Part shown: positions 54,770 to 64,000 of the stretch, piece after piece
Position numbering within the stretch: the stretch's first letter is position 1
Layout: every line of letters begins with the position of its first letter
Assembly: GCF_000420485.1 (NCBI RefSeq)
Contig: NZ_ATVA01000014.1
Span: 310,001 to 374,000 of the forward strand
Direction of reading: 5' to 3'
Length of the DNA stretch: 64,000 nt
Source: Paucidesulfovibrio longus DSM 6739
GTDB lineage: Bacteria; Desulfobacterota; Desulfovibrionia; Desulfovibrionales; Desulfovibrionaceae
Made by a program: the position numbers and the translations under genes
Notes under the pieces: generated by a model
What the model was told of the DNA's origin: nothing
Database searches by the model: none
The model's input: only the letters and a program-made list of their open reading frames with translations

Positions 54770-54798
54770 TTGACTTGGGCTGCGTTCTCCTTTAACAC
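54770..54798 (+). promoter_or_regulatory. Promoter of the ffh cluster
   Basis: TTGACT (54770-54775) and TAACAC (54793-54798) are 17 bases apart, about 70 bases above the ffh start. It is divergent from the riboswitch promoter. Confidence 0.5.
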
Positions 54799-54869
54799 AC
54801 AGTCCCTTTGTCCGGGACTGCCGAGTGTGGCGAAACGGACGCGGGAAGAAGATACCTGGAGGAATTGCG

Positions 54870-56399
<1,530 letters not shown>

Positions 56400-56441
56400 C
56401 GTTATATTTGCCCGTGTTTCGGGCGTACGGTATTGCATTTT

Positions 56442-56469
56442 TTGTGACAACAACATATCTAGCAATAAT
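56442..56469 (+). promoter_or_regulatory. Possible promoter before rpsP
   Basis: TTGTGA (56442-56447) and AATAAT (56464-56469) are 16 bases apart in the AT-rich gap between ffh and rpsP. A small GCCCG-CGGGC hairpin lies just upstream. Confidence 0.3.
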
Positions 56470-56484
56470 TGGGGGTAAAGACGA

Positions 56485-56721
56485 ATGGCTCTTAAAATCA
56501 GATTGACTCGTATGGGTTCCAAGAAGCGTCCCTTCTACCGCATCGTGGCCACCAACAGCGGCGCGCGTCGCGACGGACGTCCCCTGGAGTTCCTGGGGTA
56601 CTACAACCCCATGACCAACCCGCCCGAGATCAAGATCGACCAGGAGAAGCTGGACAAGTGGGTCGCCAACGGGGCCACCGCCTCCGACACGGTCCGCTCG
56701 CTGCTCAAGCAGGCCAGCTAG
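56485..56721 (+). CDS. rpsP: 30S ribosomal protein S16
   Basis: This is a 78-residue S16, a small-subunit assembly protein. Typical sequence [19 protein letters not shown] opens the protein, followed by [10 protein letters not shown]. Length is normal. The gene is preceded by a GGGGGT ribosome site and lies 85 bases after ffh. The order rpsP-khpA-rimM-trmD-rplS is widely conserved. Confidence 0.98.
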   Translation: MALKIRLTRMGSKKRPFYRIVATNSGARRDGRPLEFLGYYNPMTNPPEIKIDQEKLDKWVANGATASDTVRSLLKQAS

Positions 56722-56809
56722 ACCGAGTCCGGCCTGCACGCCGCAGCCCGGATTTCGCCTCCCCCCAGAATGCGCACATTCCCAATCAGCCGAGAGCGGA
56801 GGTGGAGTC

Positions 56810-57043
56810 ATGCTGAGAGAGATGATCGAGTACATCGCCAAATCGTTGGTCGACAATCCTGACGAAGTCGTTGTCTCGGAAATCGAGGGCGAGCAGACAT
56901 CTGTTATTGAACTCAAGGTCGCCAAAGAGGATCTTGGCAAGGTCATCGGCAAGCAGGGACGCACGGCCAGAGCCATGCGCACGCTCCTGAGCGCCGTCTC
57001 CACCAAGGCGCACAAGCGCTCCGTGCTGGAGATTCTCGAGTAG
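56810..57043 (+). CDS. khpA: KhpA, KH-domain RNA-binding protein
   Basis: This 77-residue single KH-domain protein (YlqC family) opens [20 protein letters not shown]. It has the KH GxxG loop in [18 protein letters not shown]. In other bacteria KhpA works with KhpB/Jag on many RNAs. Its place between rpsP and rimM is conserved. The ribosome site GGAGGTGGAG precedes the ATG. Confidence 0.95.
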   Translation: MLREMIEYIAKSLVDNPDEVVVSEIEGEQTSVIELKVAKEDLGKVIGKQGRTARAMRTLLSAVSTKAHKRSVLEILE

Positions 57044-57068
57044 CCGCCAACAACGGGTTTGCGCATAC

Positions 57069-57641
57069 ATGACTGATCCCACTGCCGCGGACCGCGAACT
57101 GGTCCTGGTGGGCAAGGTGATCAAGCCGCACGGAATTCGCGGGGAGATCTGCGTGGAAAGCTACGCGGACTCCCCTGCTTTATTCTTCGGCCTGGACGCC
57201 GTGCTCCTGGGAACCGGGCGCGGGAAACCGACCCGCTTCGAGATTCGCGCCGTGCGCGAGCACAAGGACCGCCTCCTGCTGACCTTCGCCGGAGTCGCGG
57301 ACAGGAACCGGGCCGAAGAACTTCGCGGCCGGGACGTCTACGTGCGCGAGGGCGAGCTTCCCGAACTGGACGACGACGAGTACTACCTGCGCGACCTGCT
57401 CGGCATGGACGTGCTCCTTGAGGACGGCTCGCGGCTCGGCGTGCTGGAAAATTTCCTGGAGACCTCCGGTCAGATCGTCTGGTCCATCCGCCACGATTCC
57501 GGCAAGGAAATCCTGCTGCCTGCCGTGCGCGAGTTTCTCGTGGACCTGGACGAGGATGCCGGCGTCGTCACCGTGGCCCCGCCCGAAGGGCTGGTGGAGA
57601 TGTATCTGGCTTTTGACGGCGAGCGGAAAGGCAAGAGCTGA
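57069..57641 (+). CDS. rimM: 16S rRNA processing protein RimM
   Basis: This is a 190-residue RimM, a 30S maturation factor that binds S19. The N-terminal RimM domain begins LVLVGKVIKPHGIRGEICVE, and the C-terminal PRC-barrel has YYLRDLLGMDVLLEDG and SGKEILLPAVREFLVDLD. The ATG lies 26 bases after khpA with a poor ribosome site, which is common inside this cluster. Confidence 0.96.
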   Translation: MTDPTAADRELVLVGKVIKPHGIRGEICVESYADSPALFFGLDAVLLGTGRGKPTRFEIRAVREHKDRLLLTFAGVADRNRAEELRGRDVYVREGELPELDDDEYYLRDLLGMDVLLEDGSRLGVLENFLETSGQIVWSIRHDSGKEILLPAVREFLVDLDEDAGVVTVAPPEGLVEMYLAFDGERKGKS

Positions 57642-57738
57642 CGGTCCGGCGCCGGACCCGCCCGCCCTGCGAGGGGGGCGCTTCCGGATGGCAACCACCG
57701 CGACAGGCCCTTCCAGGGTCGGCTGGCGAGGAACGCGC

Positions 57739-59025
57739 GTGCATTTCAACATCGTGACCATCTTTCCCGAGTTCTTCGACTCGGCGCTCTCCGTGGGCCT
57801 GCTCGGCAAGGCCGTGGACAAGGGGCTGGTCACGTTCGAGCGCGTTTCCCCGCGCTCCCAGGCCTTCGACCGCCACCAGACCGTGGACGACAAGCCCTAC
57901 GGCGGCGGAGCCGGGCTGGTCATGCTCCCGGAGCCGCTGACGAAAACGCTGCGCGCCCTGGAGCGTCCGGGTCGGATGCTGATGCTCTCTCCGCGCGGGC
58001 GCAAGCTGACCCAGGACTACGCCGCGGAACTCGCGCAGGAAGACGCCCTCACGCTCATCTGCGGCCGCTATGAGGGCATCGACGAGCGCATTCTCGATCT
58101 TTTTCCCGTGGAGCTGGTCAGCGTGGGCGAGGCCGTGCTCAACGGCGGCGAGGCCGCGGCCCAGTGCGTTGTCGAGGCGGTGGCGCGGCTTTTGCCGGAG
58201 TTCATGCACAAGGAGGAGTCCCTGGAAGAGGAGAGCTTTTCTTCCGGGCTGCTCGAATATCCGCACTACACCCGGCCTGAAGTCTTCGAGGACGAGGCTG
58301 TTCCGCCCATCCTGCTTTCCGGCGACCATGGCCGCGTGGCGGCCTGGCGGCGCGAGCAGTCCGTGCTGAACACTCTGCGCCATCGGCCCGAACTGCTGGA
58401 CGCCGCGCCTCTGACCCCGCGCGACGTGGAAACGCTCAAGGCCGCGCCGCGCGCCACTCGCGGCAGGAATCTGCACCTCGCCCTGGTGCATTACCCGGTG
58501 CTGAATAAATTTGGGGACACCGTGGCAGTGTCTTTGACAAATCTCGACATACACGATATGTCCCGCGTTTCCCGTACGTACGCGCTGGGTGGTCTGACTC
58601 TGGTCACGCCCATCGAGGACCAGAGGGAACTGGCCGCGACACTCCTGGATCACTGGGTGAGCGGCGCCGGCGGCAAAGCCAATCCCGACCGCGCCGAGGC
58701 GCTCCGGCAGGCCCGTGTGGCCACGGACATCGCCGAGGCGGTCAGGATGGTGGAGGAGAGAACCGGACAGCGACCGCGCATCGTGGCCACGTCGGCCCGC
58801 ATGGACCCCAAGGGCGGGGTGCTGCGGACGCCGGAGCAGGTGCGCGCCTGGCTCGACGACGAGCCGGTGCTGCTGCTGTTCGGAACGGGTTCCGGGCTTG
58901 CGCCGCAGGCGCTGGAGGGTGCGGAACTGCTGCGGCCCCTGCGTTGTCTGGACGATTACAACCACCTGTCCGTCAGGTCCGCGGTCGCCATTACGGTGGA
59001 CCGCATCCTGGGGGACGTGTACTGA
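57739..59025 (+). CDS. trmD: TrmD tRNA methyltransferase fused to a second SPOUT-like methyltransferase domain
   Basis: This 428-residue fusion starts at GTG 57739 (HFNIVTIFPEFF), with GAGGA upstream; ATG 57688 is an alternative. Residues 1-235 are TrmD, which makes m1G37 in tRNA using a knotted SAM site: PYGGGAGLVMLPEPL, LICGRYEGIDERI and SVGEAVLNGGEAAAQCVVEAV are conserved. Residues 240-428 match the RNA methyltransferase domain of COG4752 type (LHLALVHYPVLNKFGDTVAV and VLLLFGTGSGLAP). Most bacteria encode TrmD alone with about 240 residues. The fusion is known in Desulfovibrio relatives. The target of the second domain is unclear. Confidence 0.95.
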   Translation: MHFNIVTIFPEFFDSALSVGLLGKAVDKGLVTFERVSPRSQAFDRHQTVDDKPYGGGAGLVMLPEPLTKTLRALERPGRMLMLSPRGRKLTQDYAAELAQEDALTLICGRYEGIDERILDLFPVELVSVGEAVLNGGEAAAQCVVEAVARLLPEFMHKEESLEEESFSSGLLEYPHYTRPEVFEDEAVPPILLSGDHGRVAAWRREQSVLNTLRHRPELLDAAPLTPRDVETLKAAPRATRGRNLHLALVHYPVLNKFGDTVAVSLTNLDIHDMSRVSRTYALGGLTLVTPIEDQRELAATLLDHWVSGAGGKANPDRAEALRQARVATDIAEAVRMVEERTGQRPRIVATSARMDPKGGVLRTPEQVRAWLDDEPVLLLFGTGSGLAPQALEGAELLRPLRCLDDYNHLSVRSAVAITVDRILGDVY

Positions 59026-59055
59026 GCACAAATATCGAGATCAAGGAGCAGGAAC

Positions 59056-59406
59056 ATGGGAATCATGCAAAAAATCGAGCAGGAGCATCTGCGCCTGGAC
59101 ATGCCCGCCTTCAAGGCCGGTGACACCGTCAAGGTCCACCTGCGCATCATCGAAGGCGACAAGGAACGCATCCAGGTCTTCCAGGGCGCGGTGCTTCGCG
59201 TGCGTCGCGGCACCACCGACTCCACCTTCACCGTGCGCAAGGTTTCCGACGGCGTGGGCGTGGAGCGCGTGTTCCCCATGCACTCCCCGTTCATCGAGCG
59301 CGTGGAGATGGTTTCCGAGGGCAAGGTCCGCCGCAGCCGCATCTACTACCTGCGCGGTCTGCGCGGCAAGGCCGCCCGCATCAAGTCCAAGCAGATCTGG
59401 GAGTAA
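59056..59406 (+). CDS. rplS: 50S ribosomal protein L19
   Basis: This is a 116-residue L19 at the subunit interface. Typical motifs are [21 protein letters not shown] and the C-terminal [21 protein letters not shown] region (abridged). Length is normal. It ends the rpsP-rplS cluster and is followed by a strong terminator. Confidence 0.98.
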   Translation: MGIMQKIEQEHLRLDMPAFKAGDTVKVHLRIIEGDKERIQVFQGAVLRVRRGTTDSTFTVRKVSDGVGVERVFPMHSPFIERVEMVSEGKVRRSRIYYLRGLRGKAARIKSKQIWE

Positions 59407-59453
59407 TCCCGGCCTGACGGACGGTTCGGGAAGCGCACCCGCGCGACCCGGAA

Positions 59454-59507
59454 AAGACGCAATCCTCCCGCATGTCTCAGGACGTGCGGGCGGTTGCGTC
59501 TTTTTTT
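59454..59507 (+). terminator. Terminator after rplS
   Basis: AAGACGCAA (59454-59462) pairs with TTGCGTCTT and an inner CCCGCA pairs with TGCGGG, forming one long stem with a small internal mismatch. It is followed by a run of seven T at 59501-59507. Confidence 0.88.
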
Positions 59508-59604
59508 GCGTTTACGCCCAAAACCATCCTTTTCGGGCCTCGCCGCCAAGGCGACGCTCGCCTGGGGCTGGCCCTGCATCGGCTTTCGTAGTAATCGACC
59601 TGCC

Positions 59605-60279
59605 ATGCAAGAATATGGCGATCTTTGGGGCGGCGAGCTTCCCAGCGAGCTTGTCGCGGGGGTGGACGAGGCCGGGCGCGGCTGCTTGGCCGGGCCTGTC
59701 GTGGCCGGAGCCGCGATCCTGCCGGACGCGTTCGACCTTCCGGGACTGACCGATTCCAAGGCCCTCACGGAAAAGAAGCGGGAGGCGCTCTTTCCGCTGA
59801 TCCGGGAACGCAGCCTGGCCTTCGGCATCGGCATTGCCTGGCCCTGGGAAATCGACGAGAGGAACATCCTCCAGGCCACGTTCCTGGCCATGGGCCGGGC
59901 CGTGGCGGCGCTGCGTCGTCCGGTGCGGCTGCTGCTCGTGGACGGCGACAAGACCGTTCCGGCCCACGCCCTGAACGAGTGCGGGCTCGGCGGGTTCGCC
60001 CAGCGCGCCGAGGTCAAGGGCGACGCGCGGTTTCCCGCCATCTCCGCCGGGTCGGTCCTGGCCAAGGTCTGGCGCGACCGATTCATGACCGTCATGGACC
60101 GGCGCTATCCCGGCTATGGCTTTGCCGGGCACAAGGGCTACGGCAGCAAGGCGCACATGGCCGCCGTGGCCGAGCTGGGGCCGTGCCGCATGCACCGGCT
60201 GACCTTCCGGGGCGTGCGTCCGGAGGAGCCGGGAAACGCTGCGGGCAAGGGAAGACAGGCGTGCCTTCCGGGCCTTTGA
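59605..60279 (+). CDS. rnhB: Ribonuclease HII
   Basis: This is a 224-residue RNase HII that cuts RNA in RNA-DNA hybrids and starts ribonucleotide removal. The N-terminal catalytic motif [20 protein letters not shown] carries the first Asp-Glu pair. A later Asp lies in [10 protein letters not shown] and another in [12 protein letters not shown] 59605 has no good ribosome site. A start farther upstream would cross the terminator, so I keep 59605. It is followed with a short overlap by a yraN-like gene, a common pairing. Confidence 0.93.
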   Translation: MQEYGDLWGGELPSELVAGVDEAGRGCLAGPVVAGAAILPDAFDLPGLTDSKALTEKKREALFPLIRERSLAFGIGIAWPWEIDERNILQATFLAMGRAVAALRRPVRLLLVDGDKTVPAHALNECGLGGFAQRAEVKGDARFPAISAGSVLAKVWRDRFMTVMDRRYPGYGFAGHKGYGSKAHMAAVAELGPCRMHRLTFRGVRPEEPGNAAGKGRQACLPGL

Positions 60280-60683
60280 GCAACCTGGCTCGGCACCTGG
60301 TCCTCGGCCGCTCCGGCGAGGACGCGGCTGTTCGCCATCTGCGCGACCACGGATTGCGCGTCCTGGCGCGAAACTGGTCCAAGCGGCGGCTGGAGATCGA
60401 CATCATCTGCGAGGACGGCGACACCCTCGTCTTTGCCGAGGTCAAGACGCGCGCGCCGGATTCCAGGGGCAACCCCTCGGACGCCCTGGACCTTTCCAAG
60501 CGCACCAAGCTCGCCAAAGCCGCCGCGCTCTACCTGTCCGAGCATGATCTCTGGCATGTTCCCTGCCGTTTCGATCTGCTTTCCGTCGTCCCCTGCGAAG
60601 GATCGTTCACGGTGCGGCACCTAAAGAATGCCTTCACTCTGGACGATATCAAGGGTGCGGCCCGCTTCTGGCAACCCTTCTAG
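60261..60683 (+). CDS. YraN family (UPF0102) nuclease-like protein
   Basis: This 140-residue protein of the UPF0102/YraN family has a predicted restriction-endonuclease-like fold. The core [23 protein letters not shown] holds the family's D-(x)n-EVK metal site (EIDII and FAEVKTR). It follows rnhB as in many genomes. GTG 60261 overlaps rnhB by 19 bases and has AAGGGAAG upstream. TTG 60276 is an alternative start. Function remains poorly defined. Confidence 0.88.
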   Translation: MPSGPLSNLARHLVLGRSGEDAAVRHLRDHGLRVLARNWSKRRLEIDIICEDGDTLVFAEVKTRAPDSRGNPSDALDLSKRTKLAKAAALYLSEHDLWHVPCRFDLLSVVPCEGSFTVRHLKNAFTLDDIKGAARFWQPF

Positions 60684-60747
60684 CAGCTTCTTCCTTCTGT
60701 TCCGGCGATCAGGGTCTTGCTTTTTTTTGGTCGCAGGAAGTTTTCCC

Positions 60748-60778
60748 TTGCATAAATAAGAAAAGTAACTATTATAAT
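60748..60778 (+). promoter_or_regulatory. AT-rich promoter before the VPLPA-CTERM gene
   Basis: TTGCAT (60748-60753) is followed after 16 bases by TATTAT (60770-60775), or after 19 by TATAAT. It lies about 40 bases above the ATG at 60814 in the most AT-rich stretch nearby. Confidence 0.5.
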
Positions 60779-60813
60779 TTTACCGAGGCTTTTCAGCACG
60801 GGAAGGAGGAACT

Positions 60814-61443
60814 ATGACCAGATTCAATTCGATCATCATCGCCGGGCTTCTGCTGGCATTCAGCGCCGTACCGGCGCTCGCATCCGTGATGCCGTCCGGC
60901 TACGTCAACTACACCCCTCAGGGGACCATCGATCCCACGAGGTCGGACCCGAACAACGCGCTGGTCTACGATCCCCTGACCGACGACCAGAGCGGCGCCA
61001 TCAACTTCACCTCGCTGGGGTTCGGCGGCAGCATCGTGCTGACCTTCAGCAACGCCATCGTGGACGGGGCCGGAATCGATCTCCAGGTCTTCGAGTCCAC
61101 CTGGGGGAGCAACGCGGACAATTGGTCCAGCTACAGGGAAACCGCCGAGGTCTGGGCCTTCAACGGCGCATACTCCGGTCAGGCCTTCGGTGATCCGAAC
61201 TGGGTGCTGCTCGGAACCGCCCAGCAGGACGGCGCGTTCGACTTCAACGGCCTGATCGGCTCGACCACGGCGCTGCTCCTGCGCGACGTGAGCCGGAGCT
61301 TCGGGTTCACGGGCGGCGGAGACGGCTACGACCTGGACGGCGTGGTCGCCAACTACGCCACTCCGCTCCCCGCCGCGATCTGGATCTTCGGTGGCGGCCT
61401 GCTCGGCCTCGCCGGTCTGAGACGCGTGCGCGGAAACGGATGA
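60814..61443 (+). CDS. Secreted protein with VPLPA-CTERM sorting signal
   Basis: This 209-residue protein has an N-terminal signal peptide (IIIAGLLLAFSAVPALA, near residues 7-23) and a beta-rich mature domain with no cysteine. It ends in a sorting tail PLPAAIWIFGGGLLGLAGLRR: proline motif, hydrophobic helix and arginine cluster. This is the PEP-CTERM-like VPLPA class, handled by an exosortase and linked to extracellular polysaccharide. No exosortase gene is in the window. GGAAGGAGGAA is a very strong ribosome site. It has its own promoter and terminator, so it is a single-gene unit. Confidence 0.85.
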   Translation: MTRFNSIIIAGLLLAFSAVPALASVMPSGYVNYTPQGTIDPTRSDPNNALVYDPLTDDQSGAINFTSLGFGGSIVLTFSNAIVDGAGIDLQVFESTWGSNADNWSSYRETAEVWAFNGAYSGQAFGDPNWVLLGTAQQDGAFDFNGLIGSTTALLLRDVSRSFGFTGGGDGYDLDGVVANYATPLPAAIWIFGGGLLGLAGLRRVRGNG

Positions 61444-61470
61444 CTTCGATCAGGAAAAATGTGAAGATAC

Positions 61471-61497
61471 GCCCCCGGAAGCGGGGGCTTTTTTTTG
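61471..61497 (+). terminator. Terminator of the VPLPA-CTERM gene
   Basis: GCCCCCG and CGGGGGC form a perfect seven-base stem with a GAAG loop (61471-61488), followed by eight T and G. Confidence 0.9.
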
Positions 61498-61539
61498 TCC
61501 GACCATCGCCGTTGCGCGGTCACCCCTTGGAGGAAACTC

Positions 61540-62991
61540 GTGCAGAAATTGAGCATCAAGGTCCGGCTGATCATCGCCTTGTCGATCATCCTGCTTACGG
61601 CCTTCATGGTCCTGAGCGTGCTCAACTATCAGACCTCCCGCAAATCCATGCGGGAAGAGATCATGACTTCCTCGCTCCCGCTGATCCGCGAGAACATCTA
61701 CTCCGAAATCCACAGCAGCCTGATCGAGCCGATTCTCGTCTCCACGACCATGGCCAACGACGCCTTTCTCCGGGCCTGGGCCATGCGCGGGGAGACGGAC
61801 GTGGACGAGGTGACGCGCTACCTGCGCGACATCCGCACGCGCTACGGGTTCTTTTCGGTCTTCTTCGTCTCCGCGCATACCCATCGCTATTACCACTACC
61901 AGGGCATCCACAAGATCGTCAGTCCGAACAACGCGCACGACGTCTGGTATTATGATTTCCTCAAGTCCGGCAGCGACTACCAGCTCGATGTGGACACGGA
62001 CGAGGTCACGGGCGGCATCCTGACCATCTTCATCAACCACCGCATCGAGGACTACGAGGGCAACCTGCTCGGCGTCACGGGCGTGGGCGTGAAGATGGAC
62101 AGCGTGGCCCGGTTGCTCAGCGACACCCAGAAAAAGTATCAGCGCCGGGTCTACATGGTGAACCGGGAAGGCCTTGTCCAGGCCCACTCGGACATCTCCC
62201 TGGTGAACGTGTTCAACATCCGCGAGGCCCAGGGCATCCGCGACATCGCCGACCAGATTCTCGGGCTGAGGAACAATGCCCGGAATTTCGAATACGAGGG
62301 ACCGAAGGGCATCGTGCTGCTGTCGGCCAGCTATGTTCCGGAGCTGGATTGGTTCGTGATCGTCGAGCAGGATGAGAAGACGCTGCTGGAAGCCACGGAA
62401 GGAAACCTCACGCGCACGCTCGTGGGCGGATTCGCGGCTACGCTCCTGTGCATTCTCGTGAGCATGCTGGCCGTGAACCATTTCCAGAGCCGCCTGGAGC
62501 GCATGACCGTCACGGACGAGCTGACGGGCGTGGCCAACCGCCGCCGCTTCGATGAGCAGTTCGAAATGGCGAAATCGCGCCACCAGCGGGGCAACAACCC
62601 GTTTTCGCTGATTCTCATCGATCTGGACGGCTTCAAGAAGATCAACGACAAGGCCGGCCACCTGGAAGGCGACCGCGTGCTTGTGGAGGTGGCCGGATTG
62701 ATCCGGGAGCAGATCCGGCCTGCGGACCTTGTGGCTCGTTGGGGCGGGGACGAGTTCATCGTCATGGCGGAAAGCGGCCTGAAGGGAGCGGAGGATCTCG
62801 CGGAGCGCATTCGCGCGGCAGTGGAACAATCCCAGATCGTCTGCCCCACGGTCTGCCATCTGACCACGAGCATGGGCGTCGCCGAATACCTGGAAGGGGA
62901 AAGTCTGGACAACCTCACCAGCAGGGCGGACGAGGCCCTGTATCGGGCCAAGCAGAACGGCCGCAACAAGGTCGAGACGCACGCGGGCTGA
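61540..62991 (+). CDS. Cache-GGDEF diguanylate cyclase
   Basis: This 483-residue membrane protein starts at GTG 61540 (QKLSIKVRLIIALSIILLTA), with TTGGAGGA well placed. A membrane segment lies near 9-28. A periplasmic dCache-type domain (about 35-300) contains HYQGIHKIVSPNNAHDVWYY, and a second membrane segment is near 310-330. The GGDEF domain (about 340-480) has DELTGVANRRRFDEQF and the intact active site RWGGDEFIVMAE. The RxxD inhibition site is not obvious. It should make cyclic di-GMP in response to an extracytoplasmic ligand, opposite in effect to the HD-GYP protein at 25.6 kb. Confidence 0.94.
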   Translation: MQKLSIKVRLIIALSIILLTAFMVLSVLNYQTSRKSMREEIMTSSLPLIRENIYSEIHSSLIEPILVSTTMANDAFLRAWAMRGETDVDEVTRYLRDIRTRYGFFSVFFVSAHTHRYYHYQGIHKIVSPNNAHDVWYYDFLKSGSDYQLDVDTDEVTGGILTIFINHRIEDYEGNLLGVTGVGVKMDSVARLLSDTQKKYQRRVYMVNREGLVQAHSDISLVNVFNIREAQGIRDIADQILGLRNNARNFEYEGPKGIVLLSASYVPELDWFVIVEQDEKTLLEATEGNLTRTLVGGFAATLLCILVSMLAVNHFQSRLERMTVTDELTGVANRRRFDEQFEMAKSRHQRGNNPFSLILIDLDGFKKINDKAGHLEGDRVLVEVAGLIREQIRPADLVARWGGDEFIVMAESGLKGAEDLAERIRAAVEQSQIVCPTVCHLTTSMGVAEYLEGESLDNLTSRADEALYRAKQNGRNKVETHAG

Positions 62992-63024
62992 AGCGCGTTT
63001 GCAGGTGCCCGCGCCGGGCGCGGC

Positions 63025-63948
63025 TCATTCTCTGAGGGCGGGGGCCGGATCGATGCGTGATCCGAGCCTGCGCACGAGCCAGAGGATCATCCAGAGCGTG
63101 AGCAGCGGGAGCACCGCCGCCTGAATCACGAAAAGCACGAGCAGTTCGAGCACGTGCCTGCCGAAATCCTCCACCATGCCCCGGATGCGTTGCAGGGCCG
63201 AGCGAATGCCGGAAAGCTGCTCCAGCGCGCCCTGGCCTTCGCGCTCCTGCATCTGCTGCCGGAACACCTCCACCTGCGCGGCGGCGTCCGCCTGTCGGGC
63301 GGCCAGAAAGCGGTCGTAGACGTATTCGTTGGCCAGCGCGCCCAGAGGCACGAGCAGCCGCAGGGCCACCGCCACCACGGCCACGCGCAGCCCGATGGTG
63401 CGCAGGGTTCTGGCCGCGCGGGCAGCCATGCCGGTTTCCCCTGTGCCGGGCCGCAGCCAGACAGCCACGAGCCCCAGGACGCAGGCCAGGGAGAGCAGCA
63501 CGTCCACGCAGGCCCAGGGCGCGATTTCCAGGAGAAAACGCTGCACGCCGAGGGACGTCAGGGCCGCGAGCATGACCCAGGAAAAGCGTTCCACGAGATC
63601 GTTGAGCGGGTCGAGCACTTCACCCACACCCACCACCACGCCCACGCCGATGCCCGCTTCCACCTCGGTGGACTGGAGCAGCGAGATGAAGGCGTTGGCG
63701 GCGCGGGCCGCGCCGAATGCCGCGCCGGCCTTGACCAGGGCGTCGTCGATGTAGCGGAAGCCCGATTGATCGAGCCGCTCCAAGGCGGGATTTTCGAAAA
63801 CGGCCCGGTGCAGGACCGGGATGTGGATGGTGACCAGGACGAGCGCAAGGGCGAAGGACGCGCCCAGGCGGACGGCGAACCGCTGCGAGACGCGGCTATG
63901 GACGCGGGAGGGCGTTTCGGTCGCGGAAGTGTCGGAGCGCTGGGACAT
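63025..63948 (-). CDS. Hypothetical multi-pass membrane protein
   Basis: This 307-residue membrane protein is of a family I do not recognise. It has a hydrophobic segment near 30-50 (FALALVLVTIHIPVLHRAVF), a glycine/valine stretch (AGIGVGVVVGVGEVLDP, near 100-116), and segments near 125-180, 190-210 and 270-295. A charged amphipathic helix at about 215-265 is rich in Gln, Glu and Arg and may form a coiled coil. It converges on the diguanylate cyclase gene with a gap of 33 bases. Nothing else nearby points to its role. Confidence 0.7.
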   Translation of the reverse strand: MSQRSDTSATETPSRVHSRVSQRFAVRLGASFALALVLVTIHIPVLHRAVFENPALERLDQSGFRYIDDALVKAGAAFGAARAANAFISLLQSTEVEAGIGVGVVVGVGEVLDPLNDLVERFSWVMLAALTSLGVQRFLLEIAPWACVDVLLSLACVLGLVAVWLRPGTGETGMAARAARTLRTIGLRVAVVAVALRLLVPLGALANEYVYDRFLAARQADAAAQVEVFRQQMQEREGQGALEQLSGIRSALQRIRGMVEDFGRHVLELLVLFVIQAAVLPLLTLWMILWLVRRLGSRIDPAPALRE

Positions 63949-64000
63949 GGTGCCTCGAAGTGGTCGTGGGATTATTGCGCTGCTGTAGTACAGGCGGAAG

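Larger units (their letters stand above)
54428..54869. promoter_or_regulatory. Divergent control region between the unknown gene and ffh
   Basis: These 442 noncoding bases hold, from right to left, a plus-strand promoter for ffh, a minus-strand promoter, a SAM-I riboswitch and its terminator. They also hold a 21-codon frame (54537-54472, minus) that could be a leader peptide but has no clear ribosome site. A small GC hairpin, GAGGGC-TCCG-GCCCTC, lies near 54450-54465. Confidence 0.7.

Overview
The window is GC-rich, densely coded DNA that looks like a chromosomal piece of a sulfate-reducing member of the Desulfovibrionales (Desulfovibrio and relatives). The strongest evidence is a complete dsrMKJOP operon, the membrane redox complex of dissimilatory sulfate reduction. 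The many sensor kinases, sigma-54 activators and COG0731-type radical SAM protein fit the same group. I see no rRNA, tRNA, CRISPR array, transposase, integrase or phage gene.

Layout. (1) 1-12.2 kb is mixed housekeeping and transport: the start of RNase E/G, a radical SAM protein, TrmI tRNA methyltransferase, a hemolysin-III family membrane protein, a periplasmic binding protein, a double-cubane-cluster reductase with its ATP-dependent activator, an AraC regulator beside an EamA exporter, a DUF389 protein and an APH-fold kinase. (2) 12.2-12.6 kb is a noncoding block of inverted repeats ending in the dsr terminator. (3) 12.6-18.5 kb is the leftward operon rsbRD-like / dsrM / K / J / O / P. (4) 18.6-26.9 kb holds a lipoprotein, a glyoxalase-fold protein, a histidine kinase carrying its own XRE helix-turn-helix, sfsA with an apparent N-terminal frameshift, dGTPase, another EamA exporter and an HD-GYP phosphodiesterase. 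(5) 26.9-45.0 kb is a complete Tad (Flp) pilus locus. The leftward operon encodes Flp pilin, prepilin peptidase, CpaB, secretin, lipoprotein, a 63-residue membrane protein, CpaE, CpaF, TadB, TadC, a TPR-SPOR lipoprotein and a hybrid histidine kinase. The rightward operon encodes four TadE-like and two TadG-like proteins, one with a von Willebrand A domain. A sigma-54 activator gene sits between them. (6) 45.1-53.9 kb is signalling: a 1201-residue multi-PAS kinase, an NtrC-type regulator, a receiver-SpoIIE phosphatase and a chemoreceptor. (7) 54.0-54.8 kb has a small unknown gene behind a SAM-I (S-box) riboswitch on the minus strand. (8) 54.9-60.7 kb is the translation cluster ffh-rpsP-khpA-rimM-trmD-rplS followed by rnhB-yraN. 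(9) 60.7-64 kb holds a VPLPA-CTERM secreted protein, a Cache-GGDEF diguanylate cyclase and an unknown membrane protein.

The two least ordinary signals are regulatory. First, the Tad locus appears to be one sigma-54 regulon: a near-consensus -24/-12 promoter faces each way from the central activator gene, and three copies of a 17-bp palindrome (ATCCAC-N5-RTGGRK) lie at enhancer distance from those promoters. Second, a SAM-I riboswitch with its own promoter and intrinsic terminator precedes only a gene of unknown function. Both are readings of the sequence and have not been tested.
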